A program made the position numbers and the translations under genes. The notes beneath the pieces were generated by a model. It ran no database searches. It saw nothing but the letters and a program-made list of their open reading frames with translations, and had not been told where the DNA came from. A stretch of 64,000 nucleotides of DNA. It comes from Aphrophora alni (taxonomy: Eukaryota > Arthropoda > Insecta > Hemiptera > Aphrophoridae). Positions within the stretch are counted from its first letter, which is position 1. Every line of letters starts with the position of its first letter. Shown here piece by piece: positions 11,215-23,899 of this stretch. The stretch is from assembly GCA_963513935.1 (NCBI GenBank), contig OY740774.1:86390890-86454889 (forward strand). Direction: 5' to 3'.

Positions 11215-11814
11215 TATTCATAGATCAAGGAGTCTTATCCAGTAGAGTAAGTTTGATTAAAACTGTTGTTATAGGGTCTTAAACGTCAAAATTGTGTATA
11301 TTACTACTTTCTTGTCGTTGGCTACATGTATTGTATAAGTGCTTCGTAGATGTGTAAATATTTAAAATTCTCCACTCACTTTGTTCGTGTCAAAGTCTCG
11401 ACTATAAAGAACCTCTAAAATGTAGATTTATGAAGGAGCCTCCACTCGCTGCTTTCGTGTCGGTGTTCAAGGTACACGAACTACCGGATCTCGTAACTAT
11501 TATATCACAAATACTTTAGGAAGTCAGATTTCAAAATTACATTGACAAAAATATCATCTTTATTTGTTGTCGTAGAGAGATATGATTGGTGCCATTGAAT
11601 GCAGAATTAAAATCTACAAATTTTAATCTAATTTAATATTTTAAAGTTGAAAAAGTTTTAGTTCTAACACACAAAATATGGAAAAAATATATAATTATTC
11701 ACCCGCCATTTTAATATTTTTATTGCGAGTTTTATTAGCGTCCGTCTGAGCACACCAAAATCTCCTACACCAAATTGCATGTTACTATTTTCATTTTTGT
11801 GGCCGCTATCGTGT
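11215..11814 (+). repeat. Family B dispersed repeat leading into minisatellite
   Basis: 'gatcaaggagtcttatccag', 'cctccactcgctgctttcg', 'ggatctcgtaactat', 'tcaaaattacattgac', 'gcagaattaaaatctacaaa', 'cgccattttaatatttt' and 'gtggccgctatcgtg' match the 5.2-kb and 9.5-kb copies. In the 5.2-kb copy the next bases are 'cttacgtacagacgacaact'; here the same phrase is the start of the 39-bp array. Confidence 0.7.
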
Positions 11815-12720
11815 TTACGTACAGATTACAACGACGACGAACAGATGACGTCTTTAAGTACATATGACAACGACGACGAACAGATGACATGTTTACTTAC
11901 AGATGGCAACGACGACGAACAGATGACGTGTTTACTTACAGATGATAACGACAACGAACAGATGACCTGTTTACTTACAGATAATAACGACAACGAACAG
12001 ATGACCGGTTTACTTACAGATGATAACGACAATGAACAGATGACGTGTTTACTTACAGATTACAACGACAATGAACAGATGACGTGTTTACTTACAGATG
12101 GCAACGACGACGAACAGATGACGTGTTTACTTACAGATGATAACGACAACGAACAGATGACGTGTTTACTTACAGATGATAACGACAACGAACAGATGAC
12201 GTGTTTACGTACAGATGATAACGACAACGAACAGATGACGTGTTTACTTACAGATGATAACGACAACGAACAGATGACGTGTTTACGTACAGATGGCAAC
12301 GACGACGAACAGATGACGTGTTTACTTACAGATGATAACGACAACGAACAGATGACGTGTTTACTTACAGATGATAACGACAACGAACAGATGACGTGTT
12401 TACTTACAGATGATAACGACAATGAACAGATGACGTGTTTACTTACAGATTACAACGACAATGAACAGATGACGTGTTTACTTACAGATGGCAACGACGA
12501 CGAACAGATGACGTGTTTACTTACAGATGATAACGACAACGAACAGATGACGTGTTTACTTACAGATGATAACGACAACGAACAGATGACGTGTTTACTT
12601 ACAGATGATAACGACAACGAACAGATGACGTGTTTACGTACAGATGGCAACGACGACGAACAGATGACGTGTTTACTTACAGATGACAACGACGATGAAC
12701 AGATGACGTGTCGAACATTT
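11815..12720 (+). repeat. 39-bp minisatellite, about 23 units, open in frame
   Basis: The unit is 39 bases (13 codons) built on 'acagatgataacgacaacga' followed by 'acagatgacgtgtttactt'. About 23 units run from a family B junction. Because 39 is divisible by three, an ATG at 11779 opens a frame to 12732 (317 codons) whose peptide repeats T-D-D/G/Y-N-D-N/D-E-Q-M-T-C-L-L. The minus strand is also open over long parts. A block of three variant units at about 12021-12125 recurs 390 bases later (12411-12515), showing ten-unit higher-order copying. I regard the frame as a by-product of the repeat, since other family B copies are not coding; expression is not excluded. Confidence 0.9.
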
Positions 12721-12749
12721 TTGGTTTTCTGACTTCATGTTTAAACCAT

Positions 12750-12945
12750 TAAAACATAAAATAAAGGCTCATAGTCCTCGAATACACTAATAGCGCCAAA
12801 TCTGTAAAGAACAAGATTTGTTCAAGAGAGACCTAATATGATAAAGAAGTATGTAACCCAAGACTACGTGAAGACTACCTGCATAAAATGTTTAGATATA
12901 CCTATTGATTATCCGGGATTACCAATCCCGTATTCACTTAAATGA
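12750..12945 (-). mobile_element. SINE family A copy
   Basis: 'cataaaataaaggctcatag', 'cctcgaatacactaatagcg', 'tcaagagagacctaat', 'caagactacgtgaag' and 'cgggattaccaatcccgtat' in inverted family A order. It abuts the end of the 39-bp minisatellite. Confidence 0.75.
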
Positions 12946-13154
12946 ACCACCCCCCCTGCAGGAAATTTTAATATAAAGTTTTATACATTACAAGAAGAAA
13001 AAATATTATTTTTTAATAAATAATTATCACTATGATTAATTTTACAGTCGTTTTTTTAAAATTTACTTATTATATTCTAATATCACATTTTACATTTCCC
13101 TTTGTTTTTATTTCAACTCTTTCAACAAAAATTCAACGTTTCTTTTATTTTCAG

Positions 13155-13233
13155 ATTTATTAACGGTAAACGAAGAAGCATTATTTTATCAGAAGAAAAT
13201 ATTCCCTCTTCCAAGAAGCTCAGACAATTACAG
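13155..13233 (+). CDS. Candidate internal coding exon, 79 bp
   Basis: A strong 3' splice site (pyrimidine-rich 'cgtttcttttattttcag', with 'ttcaac' branch-like sequences just upstream) is followed 79 bases later by a consensus 5' splice site, 'cag|gtaaga'. The interval is open in two frames. The frame starting at its second base reads FINGKRRSII at the start and SSKKLRQLQ at the end with SEENIP between, a basic, soluble-looking segment that ends exactly on a codon boundary. The frame starting at its third base is also open. It belongs to none of the repeat families seen here. I do not recognise the protein. If real, the window lies inside a gene with introns of tens of kilobases on the plus strand. 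Confidence 0.45.
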
Positions 13234-14594
13234 GTAAGACTGAATATTTTCATATAATTTATTAACAAGACAAATTTAAATTAATGAGCTTATCTACAAT
13301 TTCTTAGGTTTATTTCTATCAATCATTCTGGTACAGAATTTAATTAAAGGATTTTATTTTTATAGATAATTAAGGATGTAGAAACATTGCATGAATTGTA
13401 ACAGATGTACATATAAAGTACATGCAATTTTAGAAACGAATTGTTGGAAAGTTAGACGTTCTTTGGAAATATATTTCACTATTTACACATGTGCGTAATA
13501 TATAGGTTATTATGGGTTAAAAATTCTATATTTAGTTTCACACAGATACTGTATATCCATTTTGAGGCCCCCGAAACGAAAATCAGTGGGTTTTTACATA
13601 TGTTTGTCGCCTAAATTAGTAGTCTGATTTTTGTCAGATATAGAATGTAGTATTATTTTGCCACAGGCCACAAATAAATATTTGCTTTTATTAAAAATTA
13701 TTAAAATTTTGTATCTACTTATACTAAAAATTATTCCTTAAGAACGTGAACAAACGTTATTGGTCGCCATCTGTATACAAATTTCAATGGGGGAATTATT
13801 GGTCACAAAAATACTAATTTAGACAATGCGGCTCATAAAAGGCTTAAAGTTAATTTTAAATTGGTTACATTTATATTTTAATAACCTAAAACAGTGTGTC
13901 TTTTAAAACCAAGTAATGATTAATGATACACTTAGACACAAGCAAAGAAAGTTCACGATCTATTTAAATATATATTTAATATTTTTTTCTCAAATATTTT
14001 GTATAAATATATATTGGTCTTGTTCACTTTTTAACTGTTCATTATTGAATTAACATTTTTGAACTGAGTAGGAGATAATTTCTTTTTCTTTTGTTAGAAC
14101 TGAATTTTATGATGGGCATGTGAGTAAGTTTTTGCTGTGTTTTAACACCATTGACTTTCCTTGCTTTGAAAGAAAATATTCCCAAATAAATTTGCGTTCT
14201 CTGATCCTCAAAACTAAAAAAAAAGTAAATAAAAAATATATGTTACAATTTTAGAGCTGGTATTTCTAAATTAGAAGACTCAGATAACCCTCAAGTGGTT
14301 TCGATTTCTTGCACTCTAGTCATAGTTTATTTGATTGAACACTTTAACTCCTATATTTTACTATCTAGAGACTTTAATGATGGGGTATGAAAGAAGTTTT
14401 CTATAAGCTGCTAAGTAAAATAGTGATTTTTTATACAGGATATCATACAATACTTCGAGGAAAAAAACATTAAAAATAAAATATAATAACTGAAAAAATT
14501 TAATTTAAAAGCAATCCAACAGTTAAAGGGGATCCTAATTAATATATTGATATTGTTTAGTAAAAACTTCTCGACTTGTTGCGTAAGAGATCGG
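13234..14594. other. No gene seen
   Basis: AT-rich sequence after the exon candidate. A possible 22-base splice-bounded segment at about 14098-14119 ('ttttgttag' before, 'gtgagtaag' after) is too short to support. A 96-codon minus-strand frame (14411-14701) overlaps the family C monomer and looks like chance. Confidence 0.4.
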
Positions 14595-14735
14595 AAAGTG
14601 TCTTCTCTGAATCGCTCCTGAATATGTTTAATTTCACGTGAAACGATCGACCGATTATAGATTGATGTACGCATAACATTTGAGGATGTAGTTTTCCGCA
14701 ATCGCCTTATAGAACGCAGAGTGACAAGCGCTTGT
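14595..14735 (+). repeat. Family C dispersed monomer
   Basis: 'ctgaatcgctc', 'gattatagattgatg' and 'tgaggatgtagttttccgc' match the 118-bp satellite unit in the same orientation, and the following 'cagagtgacaagcgctt' matches the flank of the 40.9-kb copy read on the other strand. A single diverged unit, far from the array. Confidence 0.55.
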
Positions 14736-16302
14736 GAGTAATATTAATTTGTTATTTTATTTATCCGTCAAACATTCTCGCGTGGTTTAATGGTGTTTGT
14801 TTACAATCGGAAAGTTAATAAATTTTGCTGATAATTATTATAATTAAACCAGTAAGTCATTAATATCTAGATTTATTATTATAAACTACCGATATCATTT
14901 CTTTCTTCAATATCGTATATCCTAGAAATCGCCACCGACCAAACACTTTCGTAATCGTTATAACTATTGCGTCACAAAAGATGTTAAGTACCAGACATGT
15001 CTAAGAACGATATGGAGATTCCACTCGACTGTGTTACGATAAATTTTGCAAGACGATATTTATTCCACTTGTCCGAGATTATTCTCCCTCAGAATAAACA
15101 CAGTGTTGCCACATTTTGAAATGTTTTATTGTGAAGTAACCATCTCTCAGTGGAAGGATGTCAAGTGGAGAACCAGGAAGAAGCAACGATAGATCGTGCG
15201 GTATCGAGTGGAACTTCTGTATTACGCCGTTGCTTGTGAAACTTCCTGAATTGTATACGTCTAATTTACATAATCGGTGATGTAATGGTATTTGTATTGA
15301 AGATGGTTATTGGGAAAATGTAAATAAATTGTATTAAATGGTTTGTAAATAGACATGGGAAGCTGTGAAGTTAAACGATCGTAGTTTGAATAAGACGGGA
15401 TTTAGACGTCAAAGTTTGCTGTTACAAAGTTATTCTTTCATTTTGTCTTTATTTTAAACGTTTTTCAGGTTTAAACAAACCACGTTTTAAAATATTTTTG
15501 TAAGGTGATAAACTTTATACAGGGTGTTCTGATAAAGAGTCTCAAATCTATTAATAATGAACCGTTTGACTTGATGGAGGAAATGTGCTAGCACTAAATC
15601 ACATATACAGAATTTCCTAAACATGTTTTATTTTTTTGATACAGATTATACCGAAATCAGGAGGCAAGGTGAAATGTTCAATCAATACATGAATAAGTAA
15701 TGCTATAATTTAAAGCACTTACACACCAAAATATTTTGACATGACGATTATCTTTATTATCTGTTATAATTTTAAAATTGCTACCTAAAACGTATGCAGA
15801 AAGGACTTAATGTTTTTCTCTCTTTTGAGAATTGTAATCAAGATTTATAAATGACTAGTAAAAAAACAAAACAATAAGCATTAAAATAACCTACAACGAA
15901 AATACTATATGACCACTTTCTAGAAAGTTTCCTTAATACCACTAACCTCAAAGTTTACAACCTAATTTACAACCCTTACAACCTTATTTGTGTGATGCAC
16001 ATGTCACCCCGAAAAGTTGCTTCCTCTTTCTACTGGTTTTTACTTGATTTTTGACAAACTAAATGGAATATCGCTTCTCAAGTCATTGCGAGTGAAAAGA
16101 AAATCCGATGCTTGCTGAGTACACTTGCTCATTTCGAGGCTGACTGCCAGCGATTGAGGCTCTCTGTAGATTAAGGAAAAAAATCAAGGATACACATTAC
16201 GGTACCCTACATCTCAGACAAACATCAAGTTGTAATTTTAGTGCGAAATTATTATTTTGAACATCGATTCTTCAACAAACTTAAAACTTATTATTCACCC
16301 TC
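14736..16302. other. No gene seen
   Basis: Mostly unique-looking sequence. 'tatacagggtgttctgata' near 15520 resembles the outer end of some arthropod DNA transposons, but no partner end is visible. Segment 14930-15260 is slightly richer in CpG without an open frame worth calling. Confidence 0.4.
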
Positions 16303-16552
16303 GGGGGCTCTGTTTAAGTGAGTACGGGGACGGCAATTCCGAGATATCCTAGTTGGATCTACACCTTTTATCATGCACTATTAGTTAGATCGCATTCTAT
16401 CATCTTTCTAATAGGTCTCTTGACCAACTCTTGTTCACTTTCTACCTTGAACCGAAGATAATATGAAGTTCCAGACGTCTTTACTTTATGTTCTCTTCTT
16501 CCTTTGTTTTACAATACGATGATGACACAGATTTTTCGCCTCTAAATTACAA
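16303..16552 (+). mobile_element. SINE family A copy
   Basis: 'gagtacgggg', 'ggcaattccgagatatccta', 'gttggatctacacc', 'taggtctcttgaccaactct' and 'cgatgatgaca' in family order; the segment between the last two is rearranged or diverged. Confidence 0.7.
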
Positions 16553-18639
16553 AAACTTTTAATTATTGAAAAAATTAATTATCTTTTAAAGAACCGCTAT
16601 TTATTACCTCCCATTCACAACCAGTCGAGCCATAAACCCGTGGGTAGCAGATTGTCTCTTCCTGCAGCAGATTGGATCTGACGAACTTCCTTACTACAGA
16701 TTACTTCCTTAGGCGACAGATTTGTCACAAATAAAATTAAAGATTAAAGGCAGAGCGGCCCTTCCCCAGCCCCATTTGCTTTATGTTAAAACAGTGTTGT
16801 ATAATGGGAAGCGTTATCATTTACTACTCTTCCAGTAAAGACTTTTATACGAGCTATTTACCTTGTAATGTAGACCTGATTATAGGCATGACTATTCTAG
16901 GAATGGAAGGAAGGTGATAACAATAAAACAAAATGTCTTTATTCTGATAACACGTTGGGAATAACTCGTTCGTTACCATTGCTTCTGAGTTTAACTCTTA
17001 AATAATCAGGGTACGAACACCTTACACAGTACATATCTACGAACACACAACAGTATGATTAGAAGTGACAATTACTTAAATTAAACTGCAGGAAAAATCG
17101 CACTAACTTTCTCACACAACAGACTAAACTATCTGAAAATAATTTTCGTCACTATTTCTTGAGATATTTTTATATTACACGTGAGAAAAAAATGTAGTTT
17201 ACTTATTTATTGAGTTTTTCTTCATGCATAATAAATTATCTCCACAATTATATAATATTTTTTTAAATTCATTATTTTGAATATATTTTTATATTTACCT
17301 ATCCATTTATACAACATAACCTAACCAAACCAAACCTAACCTAAACTAATCTAAAATAAATTAACCTAAGCTAACCTAACATATTGTTAATAGTATTTGA
17401 TAAATAATGTTTAAATAAAGGCGTTAAGTTTTGTTTTATTCTTTAAAATATTCTTAAACAGTTATTTTGGACACTGTTTTATATTAATAATTTCTAGATG
17501 TAAGAAAAATTAATAAAAACATTTTGTTTTGTTTCACATATAAATCTGGAAAAGGGATTTTTTAAGACATAGTAACCATTACCTTGTATGACAATATGTA
17601 TAGGCTACATAATAATAAAATTTGATAAAAAACAATACAACCAATTTTCAGAAAATCGTTATTTTAGTTGTGGGTTTATGGCAGCTACATTCAAAATTTT
17701 TAAACTGGATTTATGGTTGAAATTTGTTTATATAAAAACTTTGACCAGAAAACTTGGCCCACTCGTTCGGATAGGAGCCAATAGAAAAAAAAATTAAAGA
17801 CGAATATTATTCAAAAACCCCTTTATTCTCAGAAAATGAACATTAAAAAAAAAAAATCAATAAATTGATTTTTTAAACTCGTAACAATAATTTTACTTTT
17901 TAATTAGACTATGTTAAAATGAGGTAATGCTGGTACTCCACCACAATTTTCGTTAAAAAAGAAGAAATTTTCCCGCTTTTACCATTTGTTTCCTAGAAAA
18001 GGAAATATGGAATATGATTTTTAGTTTACCCATTTATTGTTCCTGAAAAATACACGTTATTTAAAAAAAAATTAAAAAAGATCTACAAAATTACTGCTCT
18101 TTGAAATAGTTATTCTGAATCATTCCTTCATAAACACTAAATTATAATTTACTTTTATTAATAATACCATAATAATTAATACCAGAGCAGTGACAATAAT
18201 TACTATTATATAATACTGGGTGATCTGCCAAGTGTCGAGATGGGCTGACTAGGTAATCCACAATAAAAAATACTCTATCATTACAAAACACCGACTCAAT
18301 AAACTACATTCTATTCTCACATTTCCGATTCTTAAAGTTTCCAGGACGTATTACAAAATAACTAAAGGAAATCATAATGAATGCATTAGTTAGTTGGATT
18401 ATATAATCACTCATTCCAAGTTACAATTTTAATTAAATGATTTTGAATTTATTGAAGCGTAACTCCGTTGTTAAAGAAAATGATTTCTCCCAATTATTAT
18501 TTACTGTTTTATTGTATAGGAAATCATACATCCAGTAATTAATTTACTCATTTATAAACCAGACAAATTGTTATCATTTCATATTTTCTGACATGTGAAT
18601 TAATATTGCTAAAAATTTGTTTTTAAAGTAAGAGATTCT
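16553..18639. other. No gene seen; TTAGG-like tract
   Basis: At 17316-17385 a tract of CCTAA/CCAAA variants ('aacctaacctaaac' and similar) resembles degenerate insect telomeric repeat. Elsewhere only AT-rich sequence; the 69-codon frame at 17588-17797 has no support. Confidence 0.4.
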
Positions 18640-19100
18640 TATCACCGAAACAAAACTAATCGGCACTGAAATGCTATTTTGGTAGTTGTCAATTAGAAAG
18701 TGATAAAGATGAATGGACCACGTCTTTGAAAACATATTGATACATTTGAAGGAATTCGGTGGTTCAGATTTTGAATAATTTAGACTTTTGTTATAGTCTC
18801 ATGACCGATGTTTTACCGATAACTCGCCAAATCGACATTTTGGAAGGGATGGTGACTATCTCTAAAACATTTTTTGGATTCTTAGAGGATACATTAAAAA
18901 AAAGTTGATTAAAATCGTTACACATGATTTTGACAAAACCGTAATTTTTTCGAATGGCAGTTTTGAGTAAAATAAATCACTCTTTGAGAGCAAATCTTAA
19001 CGCCACAAAATTATCACGATGATGTGTCAACTCCACTACTTTAACAGCTCTCATGTGGATTAAAAAAACGTGAACCCTTTTTAAGAACGGTATTCAATAG
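18640..19100 (+). repeat. Family D dispersed repeat
   Basis: 'ttttggtagttgtcaatta', 'atggaccacgtc', and later 'attttggaagggatggtgac' with 'gttgattaaaatcg'. The first part matches 23.9 and 31.7 kb; the second matches 35.27-35.37 kb ('gttggagagatggtgaccct', 'cttgatcaaatg'). Diverged and of uncertain extent. Confidence 0.4.
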
Positions 19101-20039
19101 GCTAGCAACCCTAATTTTATATAAAGTAACAACAACATTGTTTTAACAATAAAATCTGTAAACTTTAAATGGTTACATTCATCTAAAATTTAATGTTTAA
19201 AGAAATGTATTAGTTCAATTTTTAAAATTGCCATTAGAGTTAATGAAAAGAATACACAAATATACAAATTTGAACGAGAAGTAAAAACAAATTAAAATAT
19301 TAGATATGTGCACATTTATGATTACAAATTTAGCTCTCATGATTACAATAGCTTTAATACAATCGCACTGATATACTTTAAACGTTCACATTTGTTAAAG
19401 TTAGCAACAATGCTTAATCCAAACAAAAACAGCTTAAGCCGGGGAAGACAAACTTGAGATGTATAAACACTGCCCGAAGCAAAAACAAACGCCCAACCCC
19501 TCGTTGCGATAAGTGTTATCAGTACTGGGGAGCCATTGTCTGAGATTTGTCATTGTCTGTTGGGGCTAAGTCAATGTGAAAGATAAATATATTTATGTAA
19601 GCTGTAAGAAATTCCCCTGTGTATTCCACGCAATACAAATATATAAATACAAACAACAAAATTGGAGTAGTTTGCAATTGTATTTGTGATTATGAACTTT
19701 GTAGCTATAAACAGATGTGATTATAATGTTCGAGTTCTTTCAACTAATATTAATTATATAAGAGTAAAAACACCCAATTTTGAGATCTTAGTTTGACCTT
19801 TAATTTTTGGTGTAATAACTTTTATTCCTTTTCATGAAGAAGGGGAGAGTTGTGGGTGAGTCAACTGACTTATAATAATTGATAAAGTAGGTTGTTGTAT
19901 GCTGTATATTTTAAAGTCATTGATGACTTTAAAAAAATGGAAATAAAAAAGATTTTGTCGTGTAGGTGTACAAATTGGCGAAATGGGTAAAAGTGTTGCA
20001 CGATGGAAAATTGTCAGCAGCCGGGGATGATATTTTTTA
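19101..20039. other. No gene seen
   Basis: No coding or repeat match. A short inverted pair 'gataagtgttatc' at about 19508-19520 is the only local symmetry noted. Confidence 0.4.
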
Positions 20040-20695
20040 TTAAATTATGGACTAGATCGTGGAGAAATCTTTGAAGTCGAGGACAGAAATATGTTAGGTA
20101 GAAGTTCTTGAATTTACAGACATTACATGTCTTTTAGCTCCAACAAAAAACACACGTGTTGAGAAAAAAAACGGAGAGAATGAGGCTGAATAAAAAGAAG
20201 ATAATTTCGTTAGAAAATCTAATTACGCCGGAGAATACATAGAAGTGAAAAATTAAAACACAGAGGAAATGAATGAGTTTGTTTACCTGGGATGTATTGT
20301 TTTCAAAGGAAATGACGCAGAGGCGGGGGTGATATGCAGAATTGATAATGCCTGGTATTGTTAACAACCTGAAGAAATTATGGAGCTCAACAATTCAAGC
20401 TATGGTTTTTCAACTGTAATGTGAGGGCGTACTAAAGGTATGTAAAGGTGTGAACTTGAAATTTAAAAAAGCCGCTGCTTGGAAATGTTTAGGTATTCAT
20501 GAGTAGTTGAGAATAATATTTAAAATATGATGGCCGGATATATTCAAGAAGCTATAGAGAAGAACGGAATAAGAAACTAGAGGTTCAAATTAGGAAAAAG
20601 AAATTGTGGTGGATTGAGCAAATCTTAAGGAAAGAAGAAGGAGGCGTTGCCACAAAAATACTGAAGTGGAATCAGTAATACCTTGGAGAGTTGGT
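20040..20695 (+). pseudogene. RTE-type LINE 3' fragment, degenerate
   Basis: Translating across several frames gives a broken but recognisable reverse transcriptase tail. 'FTDITCLLAP' (20113-20142) occupies the place of the catalytic FADD box with the second aspartate lost. 'NEFVYLGCIVFKGNDAEAG' (about 20271-20327) matches the EF.YLGS.VS..GG segment of RTE/BovB-like and 'craniofacial development protein 2-like' elements. Then come 'KKLWSST', 'CLGI', 'WPDIF', 'RRTE', and a lysine-rich 'LRK.EGG.ATKIL.W'-like end. Multiple stops and frameshifts show it is dead. It directly precedes a SINE A copy. Confidence 0.7.
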
Positions 20696-20710
20696 GTGCC
20701 TAGATATTAT

Positions 20711-20944
20711 GTTGTTTAAAAGCAAAGAAATCATTCTGCCATCACCGCCTTATAAAAAAGAAGAAGAAAAGTGCATGAAATAAAGACCATTAGCCCTCGA
20801 AAACACAGGGTTGAAAAGAATAAGAGTTGGTCGAGAGAGACTTGATAGATAAAAGGAGGGGTCTAATTCAAGAATGCATGAAGAAAGGTATAGGTCCAGC
20901 TGAATTCCCTCGGGATTGCCAAATAAGTATTCACTAAAGTGTGC
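20711..20944 (-). mobile_element. SINE family A copy
   Basis: 'gttgtttaaaagcaaag', 'catcaccgccttataaaaaa', 'gagttggtcgagagagactt', 'ccctcgggattgcc' and 'tattcacta' in inverted family order. Inserted against or next to the LINE fragment; a C run follows at 20944-20954. Confidence 0.8.
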
Positions 20945-21866
20945 CCCCCCCCCCCAAGAGTGGGATGTCTAGAAACACATGTAGGTGGTATCTGAGGAGA
21001 GAGGAACTGCTAAATTTGAGGTGGAGAAGAACAAGAACAATGGAGGTTTTATGTTTCATTAGGAACGAGAGAATTAAGTGAAATAAGAAAATCCAAAATG
21101 GTGGCCTGTCGAAGTTTAAAACATAACTCAGCAAAAAAAAAAAAAATCTTTAAGATCGAGCAATTTTGACAAAATATTTTTGACTAGTAACAATATTATC
21201 TATAAAACCATTATATTAACATTTTTATTCAGAATCATATCCAAGCTCAAATAAACACGTATAAAATAAAGAAAACAAACTTCAAGAACTGAATAAAAGA
21301 AGTATAGACGATTGCAATGGATAACGAACGAACTTAAAAATGACAAATCTTTTCAATTCCAGATGCTGGGCAGAAATTGCTCAATTTAACTGGCAATGGA
21401 AGTAGGGGCCTATTAAGATGTAAACGCCATCTGGACCCAGCAACACTTGTGCCGTGTGAAGCTATTAAGAACGAAAAATCTCCTTTCTTCTTCTTTTCGC
21501 AACGTGTAGCAGGTGCTGGAGATTATCTCCTAGTCCATTAATGTGACTTTTTGTTGTTTTTTTAATTAGGAAAGAAAATATATTAAATTTAATTAGTTCG
21601 ACTTGTGTTTATAAAATGTAATTATGAGAATAAAGTTGGTACTGAAAATGTAAATGGTGAAATGCTCATACGTACAAATATTAAGTTGTAACTAAATAGT
21701 GATAAACACATAATAATTACATTTTAAAAATATATTATGCGAATTGCTGATACGAGAAAATGTAGTTTAATCGAAGTGGGTGAAATTGGTTTACGCCTAT
21801 TAAAGGAGTGTGAACATAAAGAACCAATGCAATGCTTCTAGACCACGCTTGCTCCAAAATCTAGTA
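20945..21866. other. No gene seen
   Basis: Short homopolymer runs (C at about 20944, A at about 21135) and otherwise unassigned sequence. The 21360-21540 part is less AT-rich than the surroundings but every frame has stops. Confidence 0.4.
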
Positions 21867-22106
21867 GTTGTTTTTTAAAAGCAAAAACCCAGTAAGCATC
21901 ATTGTCTTATAAAAAAAGTAACAAAAGAATATAACATATATAGTCTAATAGCATCCGAGTCGGAAAATAACAAGTGGAGGTCAAGTGAGACCAAATAGGA
22001 ACGATGATAGAGAGGGATTTAATCCAAGGTAACATGAAAAAAAGGTATATTTGTCCATGGCCTTATATGTAGAGCCTTATTTGTCCTTACTCAATATGTA
22101 GAGCCC
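21867..22106 (-). mobile_element. SINE family A copy
   Basis: 'gttttttaaaagcaaaaacc', 'agcatcattgtcttataaaa', 'agtctaatagcatccgagtc', 'aatccaagg' and a distal 'ccttactcaatatg' fit the inverted family body. More diverged than the 20.7-kb copy. Confidence 0.65.
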
Positions 22107-22662
22107 CTTCCTTATTAGACTTCGTTCCTTAGATATTTAAGACATTCAATAAATCTTTTTAACGGTGTGGTTAATGTTTAGTTCGACTTGACACAACAAT
22201 ATTGAGAGACCAATAAGTAACAGCAAGGTAGACTTGAACTAAACACAATTCTCTGGAGAAATAATAAAAATTAAATACTTTATAAAAGACTTTCTCTTAC
22301 TACAGTGGTTGTAATTATGGTGTACCCATCGATGTAAATTCTGACGGAGTTTTTCCCCAAACACTAATGGTCCCCTCGGTAGCTAAAATCACCAGAAGCG
22401 TAAACAATTCGACTATTTTCTATATATGTTTCTGTAATTCATTCATGAATATATGCAAGTCATGTTTTATAGGAAATAACAGGGAACAAACAACGGTTGG
22501 CTGTAGGAATATCTAACAACCGTACAAATTCTATTAGATAAAAACGAAAGTTTAGATTCAAGTACAGAAAATCAGACTGTCCGAAATAACTTCAATAATG
22601 TACAATCTTAAAAATAATTCATACAACTTTTAATTACAAATAACTTCAAGGATTATTTTACT
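22107..22662. other. No gene seen
   Basis: AT-rich, no repeat family match or coding frame. Confidence 0.4.
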
Positions 22663-23018
<356 letters not shown>

Positions 23019-23034
23019 TGTCTTGAAAGACAGT

Positions 23035-23255
23035 CAAAAAAACCTCCGGTTATCATCGCCTTATCAAAAAAAAAGTAGAAGGAATAAGAATAAAATAAAG
23101 ATCCCTAACCGTTTAATATAGGCCTAATCAGGATCCAAATACATTCGTCAAGAGAGATCTGATACGACAATGAGAGAAAGGAATCTAACACCAAGACTAC
23201 TGAAAGAAAGGTGAATATCTTGATATTTTGGGGTTGCAACATCAAACTCATTATG
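23035..23255 (-). mobile_element. SINE family A copy
   Basis: 'aacctccggttatcatcgcc', 'ataaaataaagatccctaac', 'gtcaagagagatctgatac', 'gagaaaggaatctaac' and 'ccaagactactgaaag' match the body. It stands head-to-tail with the previous copy, about 20 bases apart. Confidence 0.75.
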
Positions 23256-23899
23256 AATGAACGCCTAAGGGGAAGTATTAAAAGTTTTATAAAGAAGGAA
23301 TAGACATTTATTGACACATAAATTTATAAATCAAGATAATTAAAATTTAATTGTACAACTAATAATACAAATGCAATATCTATTTACGTTCAATACATAA
23401 AATATACCTCACTATAAACTAATTGATAATTGCACCATAAACTATCTTTTATATAACCCTTGTATTGCCTTGATCTAACCCGACCTGTATATATTTTAAA
23501 ATCGGTTTACCGTAGTCCCTGCTTACACAAGGATTACACCTTTATTTAAAGTAACCTCTCCTCCCTTCGAACTTCCGGATTAAACTTTGTTCCTGCTCTA
23601 AGCTTTAAGCTTTCAAAATGAGTGGTTGCTATCGTTAATGAGTACACGGGATTTATACCACCTGATATGACACAAAGAAAGTTGAAACTGTGAGAATATA
23701 TAAATAAACTTTCGTGTTTATAATGCAAGGTGAAAGTAAAAATTTGGAAGGGTGGTGTTAAATTTTTCGATAGTTCGAGTCGTTTTAAAACAGTTGAGGA
23801 AATAGAGGTAGCGGGGGTTCTACCGAATAGCATCAATCTATAATTTAAAATTAAATGGAGCCCCTCATCACCAAATCCAATTGAAAACTAACCAGACTT
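23256..23899. other. No gene seen
   Basis: AT-rich; a 96-codon minus-strand frame (23546-23836) shows no recognisable motif. Confidence 0.4.

Noticed and set aside
8071..12720. CRISPR array (regular repeats)
   Set aside because: The repeats at 8.1 and 11.8 kb are contiguous tandem units without unique spacers, and the context is eukaryotic.
15500..15720. 'tacagggtgttctgata' as a transposon end
   Set aside because: No inverted partner or target duplication found nearby.
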